DNA from: Eubacteriaceae bacterium Marseille-Q4139
Lineage (GTDB): Bacteria > Bacillota > Clostridia > Lachnospirales > Lachnospiraceae
Direction: 5' to 3'
Assembly (NCBI GenBank): GCA_018223415.1
Contig: JAGTTQ010000001.1
Span: forward strand, 1,833,865 to 1,897,864
DNA: 64,000 nt
This document shows, piece by piece, positions 34,568 through 43,153 of this stretch (within the stretch, counting starts at the first letter, position 1; each line of letters starts with the position of its first letter). A program made the translations under genes and the position numbers. The notes under the pieces were generated by a model, which saw only the letters and a program-made list of their open reading frames with translations, did not search any database and had not been told where the DNA came from.

Positions 34568-34796
34568 ATATTCTTACAGGAGGAAGCTACATAACAATCA
34601 TGGACGACACTGACACTGAGGACAGCGACGCCGACCGAAATAATAACAGAAATAATACAGGCATAGACCAGTCCCCTTTTTCACGGGGGCCGCTGGACTA
34701 TGCCTTTTTTGTTCCATATCCCTACATATGGAATAAAGAGCCATCCAGCGAGGCATCCTCCGATGCAGAGAATCCTGAAAGAAAATGGAGGTTGAT
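34568..34796 (+). promoter_or_regulatory. structured leader with internal terminator (candidate attenuator or riboswitch)
   Basis: The leader contains GGCATAG-A-CCAG-TCCCC pairing with CGGGG-GCCG-CTGG-A-CTATGCC followed by six T residues (34660-34712), a strong intrinsic terminator placed between promoter and gene. A second small stem TTCCATAT/ATATGGAA follows. Either transcription is attenuated in response to a signal, or the promoter makes a short RNA of about 145 bases. A 66-codon frame from 34600 overlaps it; its ribosome site is too far away (16 bases) and the terminator lies inside it. Confidence 0.6.
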
Positions 34797-35927
34797 TTGA
34801 AAATAGAAAAACGATTGAGATTTATTATCAATGTGGCATACTTTGCCATACTGGCGGCTGCGGCATTCCTTTTGCTGCGGTACGGCCTTCCGGCGCTGAT
34901 GCCGTTTGTGCTGGCCTTTCTTTTGGCCTACTGCCTGAAGCGGCCAATCCGGTTCCTGGCGGAAAAGCTCAGGCTCGGCCGCCGGGCAGCGGCGCTTCTG
35001 ACGGTGCTTTTGTTTTACGGAACCATCGGGCTGTTTCTGGCATTTTTATCGGTGCGGGCCATTTCGGGCGTGAGCCAGTTTATCGTGAACCTGCCGGGAC
35101 TTTATGCGGAGTACGCAGAGCCGGTTCTGACATCCTTTTTTGAGAGCGCAGAGGAATTCTTCCTGTACCAGGATCCGGAGCTTTTAAATCAGCTGAATGC
35201 GGTTTGGGAGCAGTTTTTGAATTCCCTTGGACAGCAGGTAACGGGACTTTCAGTGGAGGTCATGGGAGTTCTGTCTGGCATGGCGTCCTCCCTGCCGGCG
35301 TTCTTTATCCGGCTGGTGTTAATGATTATCGCAAGCTTCTTTATCGCCATGGACTATGATGCGCTGACCGGCTTCTGTATGGATCAGATGAGCGGGAGGA
35401 CGAAGAAGATTTTTCTCCAGATAAAAGAGTATGTGGTGGGGACGCTGTTTGTGTGCATCCGGTCGTATGCCTTAATCATGTCCATCACCTTCGTGGAGCT
35501 GGCGGTGGGGCTTACGCTTATCGGCGTCGAGTATTCGGTTGCGATTGCTCTGTTTATCGCCGTGTTTGACATTCTGCCGGTACTCGGGACGGGCGGCATC
35601 ATGATTCCGTGGGTGATCCTGGAGGCGTTCCGCGGAGATCTCGCCCTTGCGGTTCGGCTGCTGATCGTCTATGTGGCAATTACGGTAATCCGGAATATTC
35701 TGGAGCCTAAAATTGTTGGAAGCCAGATCGGCCTGCATCCGGTGGTGACGCTTGCCAGCATGTTCCTTGGGGCACAGCTTTTCGGCGTCATCGGCCTGTT
35801 TGGATTTCCCATCGGCCTTTCGCTCCTGCGCCACCTGAATGACACAGGGACGGTGCAGCTTTTTAAGAAGCCGGGGGAAGGGAAAACCGGTACAAAAATA
35901 AAAGAACAAAATGAGTCATTGAGTTAA
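34797..35927 (+). CDS. AI-2E family transporter (PF01594)
   Basis: About 377 residues. I place the start at the TTG at 34797 because GGAGG lies five bases upstream; the ATG at 34785 is part of that site. Seven to eight helices are seen, with a cytosolic/extracellular loop (about 85-160) and the conserved LPVLGTGGIMIPWVI near residue 262 and PKIVGSQIGLHP near 305. Members of this family export AI-2 (TqsA), or act as sodium/proton antiporters; the substrate here is unknown. It is followed 14 bases later by a CBS-domain protein gene, probably in the same transcript. Confidence 0.9.
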   Translation: MKIEKRLRFIINVAYFAILAAAAFLLLRYGLPALMPFVLAFLLAYCLKRPIRFLAEKLRLGRRAAALLTVLLFYGTIGLFLAFLSVRAISGVSQFIVNLPGLYAEYAEPVLTSFFESAEEFFLYQDPELLNQLNAVWEQFLNSLGQQVTGLSVEVMGVLSGMASSLPAFFIRLVLMIIASFFIAMDYDALTGFCMDQMSGRTKKIFLQIKEYVVGTLFVCIRSYALIMSITFVELAVGLTLIGVEYSVAIALFIAVFDILPVLGTGGIMIPWVILEAFRGDLALAVRLLIVYVAITVIRNILEPKIVGSQIGLHPVVTLASMFLGAQLFGVIGLFGFPIGLSLLRHLNDTGTVQLFKKPGEGKTGTKIKEQNESLS

Positions 35928-35941
35928 GAGAGGAGATAATT

Positions 35942-37294
35942 TTGGAAGATTCAGTATTGTTTATGCTTTTGCTTCAGGCAGCATTGATTGCATGTAATGC
36001 CATATTTGCGTGTGCGGAGATTGCGGTGATTTCGCTGAGTGACAGCCGGCTTGCAAAGCTGGCGTCAGAGGGTGACAAGCGGGCCGTCCGGCTTTCCAGG
36101 CTGACGGAACAGCCGGCCAGGTTCCTGGCGACAATTCAGGTTGCCATCACGCTTTCCGGTTTCCTTGGAAGTGCCTTTGCGGCAGAGAACTTCTCTGACG
36201 AGCTGGTGGCGCTCATTCAGTCCTTCGGTGTCCGGATCCCGGCCGCTACGCTGGATGCCATTGCCGTCGTGCTGATTACGCTGGTGCTTTCCTATGTCAC
36301 GCTGATTTTCGGTGAGCTGGTGCCGAAACGTGTGGCCATGCAGAAGGCCGAGGCGCTGGCCCTTGGGATGTCCGGCCTCATCAGCCTGATTGCAAAGCTG
36401 TTCGCCCCGATTGTATGGCTTTTGACGAATTCTACCAACGCAATCCTGCGGCTCCTCGGCATTGACCCCAATGCAGACGAGGAGGATGTCAGCGAGGAGT
36501 CCATCCGGATGATGGTGGACGCCGGAAGTGAAAAAGGCGCCATCGACAGCGAGGAAAAGGAGTTTATCCAGAACGTGTTTGAGTTCGATGACCTGACGGC
36601 CAGCGATATTGCGACCCACCGGACGGATGTGGAGTTTTTATGGATGGATGAGACCATGGAGGAATGGAAGGAAACCATCTATAAGAGCCGCCATTCCCTT
36701 TTCCCGATCTGCGAGGAAACAGCCGATAAGGTGGTGGGCATATTAAATGCCAAGGACTACTTCCGCATAGAAGATAAGAGCAGGGAAAATGTTATGAAAA
36801 AGGCCGTGAAGCCGGCGTATTTTGTGCCGGACAGCGTGAAGGCCGACGTGCTGTTCCGGAACATGAAGAGAAACCGCAGCAGCTTTGCCGTGGTGCTGGA
36901 TGAGTACGGCGGGATGACGGGCATTGTGACGATGAACGATCTTTTGGAACAGCTTGTGGGCGAGTTAAGTGACGATGCGCTTCTCGGTCCGGAGCCTGTG
37001 GCCGTGGAGAAGCTGGATGTGAATACCTGGAAGGTACATGGAAGCGCATCTTTAGAGGAAGTTTCCGAAGCACTTGAGATGCCGCTTGAGAGCGATGAAT
37101 ATGACACCTTTAACGGACTTGTTTTTGAGGCGCTCGGCTCTGTTCCCCAGGACGGGACGCAGACGGAAGTGGAGACAGCCGGACTTTCCATCAAGGTCAT
37201 GGAAATCCGTGAGCACCAGGTTGTGACAGCGCTTGTGAGCAAGCTGGAAAAAGCCAGAACGGATTCGGACGAGGCGGAGACTTCCAAAGAATAG
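35942..37294 (+). CDS. hemolysin-family / CorC-CNNM membrane protein with CBS domains
   Basis: A 450-residue protein starting with TTG behind GAGAGGAG. An N-terminal DUF21 (CNNM) membrane domain with three to four helices (about 1-180, with LSGFLGSAFAAENFS and LIFGELVPKRVAM) is followed by two CBS domains (about 210-330, with MVDAGSEKGAIDSEEKEFIQNVFEF at the junction) and a CorC_HlyC domain (about 345-430). Proteins of this type are magnesium/cation transporters or efflux proteins rather than hemolysins. A pairing with an AI-2E-type gene would fit ion homeostasis. A terminator follows at 37363-37402. Confidence 0.92.
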   Translation: MEDSVLFMLLLQAALIACNAIFACAEIAVISLSDSRLAKLASEGDKRAVRLSRLTEQPARFLATIQVAITLSGFLGSAFAAENFSDELVALIQSFGVRIPAATLDAIAVVLITLVLSYVTLIFGELVPKRVAMQKAEALALGMSGLISLIAKLFAPIVWLLTNSTNAILRLLGIDPNADEEDVSEESIRMMVDAGSEKGAIDSEEKEFIQNVFEFDDLTASDIATHRTDVEFLWMDETMEEWKETIYKSRHSLFPICEETADKVVGILNAKDYFRIEDKSRENVMKKAVKPAYFVPDSVKADVLFRNMKRNRSSFAVVLDEYGGMTGIVTMNDLLEQLVGELSDDALLGPEPVAVEKLDVNTWKVHGSASLEEVSEALEMPLESDEYDTFNGLVFEALGSVPQDGTQTEVETAGLSIKVMEIREHQVVTALVSKLEKARTDSDEAETSKE

Positions 37295-37362
37295 AATATG
37301 GCCTTTTTGCGGGAACTACATATCCCGCGGCAGCGTTTTTTAATGCCGCAGCAGGCGGATAA

Positions 37363-37402
37363 GGAGAGGGACGAACAGCCGCCCTCTCCTTTGTTTTCTT
37401 TT
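37363..37402 (+). terminator. terminator after the CorC-type gene
   Basis: GGAGAGGG pairs with CCCTCTCC and is followed by TTTGTTTTCTTTT. Confidence 0.75.
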
Positions 37403-37410
37403 GCATCCCC

Positions 37411-37439
37411 TTGAGAAATCAGGAAAACTCGGCTATAAT
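37411..37439 (+). promoter_or_regulatory. promoter of the sugar ABC transporter operon
   Basis: TTGAGA (37411-37416), 17-base spacer, TATAAT (37434-37439), 26 bases before the ATG. Confidence 0.7.
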
Positions 37440-37465
37440 CATGTAGGAGAGAAAGGGAGATTGCT

Positions 37466-38605
37466 ATGAAGATTGTACTTGAAAATCTGACGAAAAAATT
37501 TCCGAACCGCGGGCGCCGGGCCCAGGGCGAGGTGACTGCGGTGGATCATGTTTCTTTTGAAATCCCGGATGGGCTTTTAATCGGGCTTTTAGGGCCGTCC
37601 GGCTGCGGAAAGAGCACAGCCCTCAACATGATTTGCGGGCTGGAAACGCCCACCGAGGGGAAAATCTATTTTGGCGAGGAAGATGTGACGGCGCTGCCGC
37701 CGGAAAACCGCGGCGTGGGCATGGTGTTCCAGAATTATGCCCTCTACCCCCACCTGACTGTCCGGCAGAACATCCTGTTCCCCCTTGAGAATTTGAAGGG
37801 AAAGGATAAACTCACGAAAGAAGAAATGAGAAAAAAGGCCGATGAAGCCGCCAGGCTGGTGCAGATCGACGGGCTCATGGACAGGAAGCCGGGAGAGCTT
37901 TCCGGCGGCCAGCAGCAGCGGGTTGCCATCGCGCGGGCGCTTGTGAAAATGCCGCGGGTGCTTTTGCTGGACGAGCCGCTTTCCAACCTGGACGCGAGGC
38001 TCAGGCTCCAGACACGGGAGGAAATCCGGAAAATCCAGCGGGCTACCGGCATCACCACGGTTTTTGTGACCCACGACCAGGAGGAGGCCATGAGTATTTC
38101 TGATCGGATCGTCGTCATGAAGGAGGGCGTGGTGCAGCAGACGGGAAAGCCCCAGGAGGTCTATGACAGTCCGGCCAACCTTTTTGTGGCAAAGTTTCTG
38201 GGGACGCCGCCCATCAACGTGTTCGGCGGGAAGGTGAAAGACGGCATGCTGTACCTGGGCGAAGACGCGGTGCTTGATGCGTCAGGCGTGGCGGATCAGG
38301 AAGTGACTGTGGGCATCCGCCCGGAGGGCTTTGTCCCAGACGAAGACGGGCCCATGCACTGCGGCTTAAGCCGTGTGGAGGTCATGGGACGCGACGTGAG
38401 CATCGTTGCCGTCCATCCGGCTCTCGAGTCAGAAAGCGGCATTCTGCGCGCCATCATAAGCGCAGAGGCGATGACGGAGCCCGGCGCTTCTTCCGTGCGG
38501 TTTTCGCTAAAGCCAAATAAAGTTTTCCTGTTTGACCGGGCCGCTGGTGAACGGATTTTTTTCGGTGACGGACAGGCGAAAGAGGGAGTGGAACATGAAT
38601 CATAA
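37466..38605 (+). CDS. sugar ABC transporter ATPase (MalK/UgpC type)
   Basis: A 379-residue ATPase with a CUT1-type C-terminal regulatory domain. Walker A LGPSGCGKSTALNM near 42, Q-loop VFQNYALYPHLT near 88, signature LSGGQQQRVAIARAL near 142, Walker B LLLDEPLSNLD near 165 and switch His in FVTHDQEEAMS near 198. The region 245-375 is the OB-like TOBE domain. It heads an operon with two permeases and a lipoprotein. MalK-type ATPases are often shared between sugar importers. Confidence 0.95.
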   Translation: MKIVLENLTKKFPNRGRRAQGEVTAVDHVSFEIPDGLLIGLLGPSGCGKSTALNMICGLETPTEGKIYFGEEDVTALPPENRGVGMVFQNYALYPHLTVRQNILFPLENLKGKDKLTKEEMRKKADEAARLVQIDGLMDRKPGELSGGQQQRVAIARALVKMPRVLLLDEPLSNLDARLRLQTREEIRKIQRATGITTVFVTHDQEEAMSISDRIVVMKEGVVQQTGKPQEVYDSPANLFVAKFLGTPPINVFGGKVKDGMLYLGEDAVLDASGVADQEVTVGIRPEGFVPDEDGPMHCGLSRVEVMGRDVSIVAVHPALESESGILRAIISAEAMTEPGASSVRFSLKPNKVFLFDRAAGERIFFGDGQAKEGVEHES

Positions 38606-39482
38606 TAATGGGAAGGCGTGGCTCTATCTTCTGCCGGCGCTTCTTTTTCTGGCGGTTTTCATGGTGTACCCGCTCATTGACGTGTTTGTCTATTCGGCTG
38701 AGGAGGGCTACAATTTTGCCTCCCAGACGTATTTTAGCCTGGGCTTTTACAACTACTCTTATGTGCTTCATGACCCGTATTTCCTTCAGGCCTTAAAAAA
38801 CACCTTTATCCTCGTGATTATCACGGTGCCGGTCTCCACAGGGCTTGCGCTTTTGATTTCCGTGGGGTTAAATTCCATCCGCCCGCTCAGGGAACTGTTC
38901 CAGACCATCTATTTTCTGCCCTATGTGACGAATACGCTGGCAGTCGGGCTGGTGTTCATGATTTTGTTTCAGAAGACGGAGTACACCGACGGCCTGGTGA
39001 ATCTGATGATTCACTGGTTCGGCGGCGAATCCGTGGATTTTATCGACGGGCCTTACTGGGCGAAAATGTTTGTCCTTTGTTTTTATACGGTGTGGGTGGT
39101 TCTGCCCTTTAAGATTTTGATTCTCACAAGCGCGCTGGCGTCGGTGAATCCCGACTATTACAAGGCGGCGCGGGTGGACGGGACATCGCGGGCGCGGACG
39201 TTTTTTAAGATCACTCTGCCCATGATTTCGCCCATGATTTTTTACCTGGTTATCACCGGCTTCATCGGCGCCTTTAAGGCATACAGCGACGCTGTGGCCC
39301 TGTTCGGAACAGATCTCAATGCGGCCGGCATGAACACGATTGTGGGATACGTCTATGACATGCTGTACGGGGACAGCGGCGGCTTTCCGTCCTATGCGTC
39401 GGCGGCTGCGGTTCTCCTGTTCTGGATTGTGCTGACGATCACCTGCATCAACCTGATGATAAGCAAGAAAACACGTGCATGA
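38595..39482 (+). CDS. sugar ABC transporter permease (MalF-like)
   Basis: A 295-residue permease starting at the ATG after AGGGAGTGG; it overlaps the ATPase gene by 11 bases. Six helices are predicted. The EAA loop is seen as YKAARVDGTSRARTFFKITLPMISP near residue 195. The N-terminal AWLYLLPALLFLAVFMVYPL is the usual first helix of CUT1 permeases. It forms a dimer with the next protein. Confidence 0.94.
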   Translation: MNHNNGKAWLYLLPALLFLAVFMVYPLIDVFVYSAEEGYNFASQTYFSLGFYNYSYVLHDPYFLQALKNTFILVIITVPVSTGLALLISVGLNSIRPLRELFQTIYFLPYVTNTLAVGLVFMILFQKTEYTDGLVNLMIHWFGGESVDFIDGPYWAKMFVLCFYTVWVVLPFKILILTSALASVNPDYYKAARVDGTSRARTFFKITLPMISPMIFYLVITGFIGAFKAYSDAVALFGTDLNAAGMNTIVGYVYDMLYGDSGGFPSYASAAAVLLFWIVLTITCINLMISKKTRA

Positions 39483-39498
39483 TTGAGAGGTTTTTTCC

Positions 39499-40374
39499 AT
39501 GGAACATCATACGGATTACGAAACCATCGAACGGAATGCCAGGCGGAAAAATGCGGTTTTAAAGGGGATTACGTATGTGCTTCTGGCCCTTTGGGCCGTC
39601 GTGGTGCTGTTTCCCTTTTACTGGATGGTTCTGACTTCTGTAAAAAGCTACGGCTCCTACAACGCGGAACATGTGCCGAAGCTCTATACGGCGGCGCCGA
39701 CGCTCGAGAATTACAGGGACGCATTCACGACGGTGCCTCTGGGCGGCTATCTGGCCAATACGGTGATCTTTGCCGCCATCACCACGGCGCTCATGGTCGT
39801 TGTCATCACCTTGTCGGCCTACGCCTTTGCCAGGCTGGAGTTTAAGGGGAAAAATGTGCTGTTTACGCTGTTTCTGGCGTTGATGATGATCCCCACGGAG
39901 CTGGTGGTAATCACGAATTTTACGACGATCACCGACTGGAACATGCGGAATACCTTCGCGGGGCTGATTCTTCCGTCGGTGACTTCGGTTTTTTACATCT
40001 ATCTGTTAAAGGAGAATTTTGAGCAGGTGCCGGACGAGCTCTATAAGGCCGCCAAGGTGGACGGGACATCGGATCTCAAGTATTTGTTTAAGGTTCTGAT
40101 CCCTATCTGCCGGCCCACGCTCGTCACGATCACGATCCTGAAAATCATCGAGTGCTGGAACTCTTATGTCTGGCCGCGGCTCATCACCGACGACCCGGCG
40201 TATTTCCTGGTGTCCAACGGGATTCAGGAGATCCGGGAAAACGGGTTTGGCCGGGAAAATATCCCTGCCATGATGGCGGCTGTGGTGGTGATTTCCGTGC
40301 CGCTCATCGTCCTGTTTCTGGTTTTCCGAAAGAAAATCATGGAGGGCGTTTCGAGAGGAGGGCTGAAGGGATGA
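39499..40374 (+). CDS. carbohydrate ABC transporter permease (MalG-like)
   Basis: A 291-residue permease with six helices. VVLFPFYWMVLTSVKS near 34 and the EAA loop ELYKAAKVDGTSDLKYLFKVLIPI near 182 identify the MalG/UgpE class. It starts 16 bases after the MalF-like gene and its stop overlaps the start of the binding-protein gene (ATGA). Confidence 0.95.
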   Translation: MEHHTDYETIERNARRKNAVLKGITYVLLALWAVVVLFPFYWMVLTSVKSYGSYNAEHVPKLYTAAPTLENYRDAFTTVPLGGYLANTVIFAAITTALMVVVITLSAYAFARLEFKGKNVLFTLFLALMMIPTELVVITNFTTITDWNMRNTFAGLILPSVTSVFYIYLLKENFEQVPDELYKAAKVDGTSDLKYLFKVLIPICRPTLVTITILKIIECWNSYVWPRLITDDPAYFLVSNGIQEIRENGFGRENIPAMMAAVVVISVPLIVLFLVFRKKIMEGVSRGGLKG

Positions 40375-41987
40375 TTTGGAGTTTAAAGAAGCTGCGCCGG
40401 TGTGCCGTCACAGGGCTTTTGGCGGTTTCCCTGGCAGCGTCTCTTTCCGGCTGCCACGGCTCCCAGGAGGCACAGAGCTTTTCGGTGCCGGAGAGCTTTG
40501 ATACGGGAAAGCAGTATGAGCTGACCTTCTGGGCCAAAAACGATACCAACAAGCGTCAGACGGATATTTATAAGCAGGCCATTGAAGATTTTCAGGAAAT
40601 GTATCCAAACATTACCGTGAACCTGCGGCTTTATACCGACTACGGGAAAATATACAATGACGTAATTACAAATATTTCCACGGGGACGACGCCAAATGTC
40701 TGTATCACGTACCCGGATCACATCGCCACGTATCTGACCGGTGATGAGGTGGTGGTGCCTCTTGACGGGCTGTTTGCAGATGAAACATATGGCCTTGGCG
40801 GCAGCGGGCTTTTGTTTGACGGGCCGTCAAAGGAGGAAATCATCCCGCAGTTCCTCGAGGAATGTTCCATAAATGGTTCTTACTATGCGGTGCCGTTCAT
40901 GCGCTCCACGGAGGCATGCTACATCAATAAAACTTACGTGGAGAAGCTGGGCTATACGCTTCCGGAAACGCTGACCTGGGATTTTATCTGGGAGGTCTCC
41001 GAGGCGGCGGCCAAAAAGGATGACGACGGGGTTTTTGCCGTCAACGGGCAGAATGTGATGATCCCGTTCATCTATAAGTCCACGGACAACATGATGATTC
41101 AGATGTTAAAGCAAAAAGGGGCAGGTTACTCCACGGAAAGCGGCGACACCCGGATTTTTAACGATACCACAAAGGAACTGCTGTTTGAGATTGCCGGACA
41201 TGTAAAGAGCGGTGCTTTTTCTACTTTTAAAATTTCCAGCTATCCGGCCAATTTCCTGAACGCCGGCCAGTGTGTCTTTGCCATCGACTCTACGGCCGGG
41301 GCAACCTGGATGGGAACGGATGCGCCTCTTTCTGATATCAGCGAGGATGCGCTGGTGGAGTTTGAGACGGAGGTCATGATGATTCCCCAGTTTGAACCGG
41401 AGAATCCGCAGATGATCTCACAGGGGCCGTCGGTCTGTATTTTTAATAAGGAAGACCCGCAGGAGGTTCTGGCGTCCTGGCTGTTTGCCCAGTATCTTCT
41501 GTCGGATGAGGTGCAGATTGCTTATTCCCAGACGGAGGGCTATGTGCCGGTAACGTCAAAGGCACAGAGCTCCGATGCGTACCAGGATTATTTATCTCGG
41601 GCCGGTGAGGACAATGATACGTACTATGACGTGAAAATCAAGGCGTCGAAGCTTCTTTTGGAGCATGTGGGGGATACCTTTGTGACGCCGGTGTTCAACG
41701 GCTCTGCGTCCCTGCGCGATGCGGCGGGGCAGATGATTGAGAATGTCTGTAAGTCCACCAGGCGGAAGGAAACGGTGGACGACGCTTACATGGAGAAACT
41801 GTTTGAGGATGTGACGGCGCTCTACCACCTGGGTGAGCATGCCCTTTCTTCTTCGGGAAAGGCGGAGCTCGGCGAGCTTCCGGCGGCGTCGAAGGTTCTT
41901 CTTGGGACGTTAATCTGTACCTGGATCGGTATTCTGGCAGCGGCCCTTCTAAGATGGGCGAAAAACAGGCGCCCGTCCGTTCCATAA
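40371..41987 (+). CDS. extracellular sugar-binding lipoprotein with C-terminal membrane helix
   Basis: A 538-residue solute-binding protein. The signal peptide LLAVSLAASLSGC sets lipidation at Cys near residue 25. The body has the SBP_bac_1 features YELTFWAKNDT and AFAIDSTAGATWMG-like segments. Unusually, the C-terminus ends in VLLGTLICTWIGILAAALLRWAKNRR, a membrane helix followed by basic residues, so the protein would be held at both ends. The protein is about 90 residues longer than common family members. The ATPase-permease-permease-SBP order is less common than SBP first. The sugar or polyol bound is unknown. Confidence 0.88.
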   Translation: MIWSLKKLRRCAVTGLLAVSLAASLSGCHGSQEAQSFSVPESFDTGKQYELTFWAKNDTNKRQTDIYKQAIEDFQEMYPNITVNLRLYTDYGKIYNDVITNISTGTTPNVCITYPDHIATYLTGDEVVVPLDGLFADETYGLGGSGLLFDGPSKEEIIPQFLEECSINGSYYAVPFMRSTEACYINKTYVEKLGYTLPETLTWDFIWEVSEAAAKKDDDGVFAVNGQNVMIPFIYKSTDNMMIQMLKQKGAGYSTESGDTRIFNDTTKELLFEIAGHVKSGAFSTFKISSYPANFLNAGQCVFAIDSTAGATWMGTDAPLSDISEDALVEFETEVMMIPQFEPENPQMISQGPSVCIFNKEDPQEVLASWLFAQYLLSDEVQIAYSQTEGYVPVTSKAQSSDAYQDYLSRAGEDNDTYYDVKIKASKLLLEHVGDTFVTPVFNGSASLRDAAGQMIENVCKSTRRKETVDDAYMEKLFEDVTALYHLGEHALSSSGKAELGELPAASKVLLGTLICTWIGILAAALLRWAKNRRPSVP

Positions 41988-42010
41988 CTGTAAAAATCAG
42001 GGCAAAACTC

Positions 42011-42038
42011 TTGATTTCCTGCCAGTTTCGGCTATAAT
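42011..42038 (+). promoter_or_regulatory. promoter of the OB-fold-like lipoprotein gene
   Basis: TTGATT (42011-42016), 16-base spacer, TATAAT (42033-42038), 60 bases before the ATG. Confidence 0.65.
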
Positions 42039-42098
42039 TAGGTTGGTTCTTATTGAGAGAGCCGGCAGAAAATTCTGATTTGAAAAAGGAGAACGATT

Positions 42099-42944
42099 AT
42101 GAGAAAAATGATTCCTATGGCTCTGATGCTTTCTCTGGCGTTAGCCGTTACGGGCTGTGCCGGAACAGGGGAGACAGAGACTACGACGGCTGCTGTGGAG
42201 ACGACGACAGCAGAAGAAACGACGGCGGAGGAAACCACGGCGGCTGCGGAAACGGAAAGCTCCGAAGAGGAGACAGAGGCTGCTGATGCGGCAGAGGTGA
42301 TGTCCTATGAAGAGTACATGGCGGCAGAGCTGGATTCCAACGTGGTGATCGAGACGTATGTACAGGCAAAGCAGTCCTGGTGGGAGGACAAGGCTACGCT
42401 TTACACCCAGGATCAGGACGGCGCGTATTTTGTGTACAATGTGGCCTGCTCCGAGGAGGACTATGAGAAGCTGGTTCCCGGAACGAAGATCCGCGTGAAC
42501 GGCTATAAGGCAGAGTGGTCCGGCGAAGTGGAGATCATGGATGGCACCTTTGAGTTCGTTGAGGACGGCGATACGTTCCTTGCAGAGGCGTTTGACGCGA
42601 CAGAGCTTCTTGGAACGGACGAGCTCATCAACCATCAGAACCAGTTCGTGACATTCAAGGGCCTGACTGTTGAGGCGGCCGGACAGGACGATGCCGGAAA
42701 CGATGTGGCGTTCCTTTACAACTGGGACGGCTCCGGCAGCGAGGGTGACGATCTGTACTTCAACGTCTCCAAGGACGGCGAGACGTATTCGTTTGTGATC
42801 GAGTCCTACCTCTGCGACAGCACGACGGATGTGTATGCGGCAGTGAAGAACCTGGAGATCGGGCAGACGGTCGATATGGAGGGCTTCCTTTACTGGTATG
42901 AAGGCGTGAACCCGCATATTACGGCTGTGAGTGTGGTGGAATAA
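42099..42944 (+). CDS. lipoprotein of unknown function with acidic Thr/Glu linker
   Basis: A 281-residue secreted lipoprotein. The signal peptide MALMLSLALAVTGC puts the lipid Cys near residue 20. Residues 22-65 are a low-complexity linker of Thr, Glu and Ala repeats. The remainder (about 70-280) shows two similar modules with beta-strand patterns, VMSYEEYMAAELDSNVVIE and LVPGTKIRVNGYKAEWSGEV, suggestive of OB-fold nucleic-acid-like or metal-free carbohydrate-binding modules. I do not recognise the family with certainty. It is a single-gene unit with its own promoter and terminator (42967-42999). Confidence 0.75.
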   Translation: MRKMIPMALMLSLALAVTGCAGTGETETTTAAVETTTAEETTAEETTAAAETESSEEETEAADAAEVMSYEEYMAAELDSNVVIETYVQAKQSWWEDKATLYTQDQDGAYFVYNVACSEEDYEKLVPGTKIRVNGYKAEWSGEVEIMDGTFEFVEDGDTFLAEAFDATELLGTDELINHQNQFVTFKGLTVEAAGQDDAGNDVAFLYNWDGSGSEGDDLYFNVSKDGETYSFVIESYLCDSTTDVYAAVKNLEIGQTVDMEGFLYWYEGVNPHITAVSVVE

Positions 42945-42966
42945 AGATAAAATGAGATTGTGATAC

Positions 42967-42999
42967 CGCCGGGGCGATTCTGCTTCCGGCGGTATTTTT
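42967..42999 (+). terminator. terminator after the lipoprotein gene
   Basis: CCGCCGG pairs with CCGGCGG and is followed by TATTTTTA. Confidence 0.7.
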
Positions 43000-43060
43000 A
43001 TGTGACAGGTCTCCTTTCCCGCCGGCAGCCCCCGTCCCCTTCCATCGACACGGCTCGCTC

Positions 43061-43089
43061 TTGACACAAAAACCCGTCCCGGCTACAAT
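43061..43089 (+). promoter_or_regulatory. promoter of the L,D-transpeptidase gene
   Basis: TTGACA (43061-43066), 17-base spacer, TACAAT (43084-43089), 64 bases before the ATG at 43154. It rules out the longer reading frame that begins at 43061. Confidence 0.75.
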
Positions 43090-43153
43090 ATGTGCATGGC
43101 TGCGCCGTGAACGTATTGCAGCCGGAAATTTCTTAAAAAAAGGCAGGAATAAA

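Larger units (their letters stand above)
33913..34796. other. 884-base region without a protein gene
   Basis: From left to right it holds the upstream region of the antitoxin gene, the iteron-like array (34034-34150), the tRNA-Cys fragment and terminator (34351-34430), the promoter at 34533-34561 and the leader of the AI-2E gene with its internal terminator (34663-34710). Confidence 0.7.

Noticed and set aside
34600..34800. 66-codon plus-strand frame with an Asp-rich N-terminus as a small protein gene
   Set aside because: The nearest ribosome site is 16 bases from the ATG and a strong terminator hairpin lies inside the frame; the region is better explained as a regulatory leader. Ribosome profiling would decide.
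43061..43153. longer N-terminus for the L,D-transpeptidase
   Set aside because: The added codons contain the predicted promoter, and the ATG at 43154 begins a normal signal peptide.
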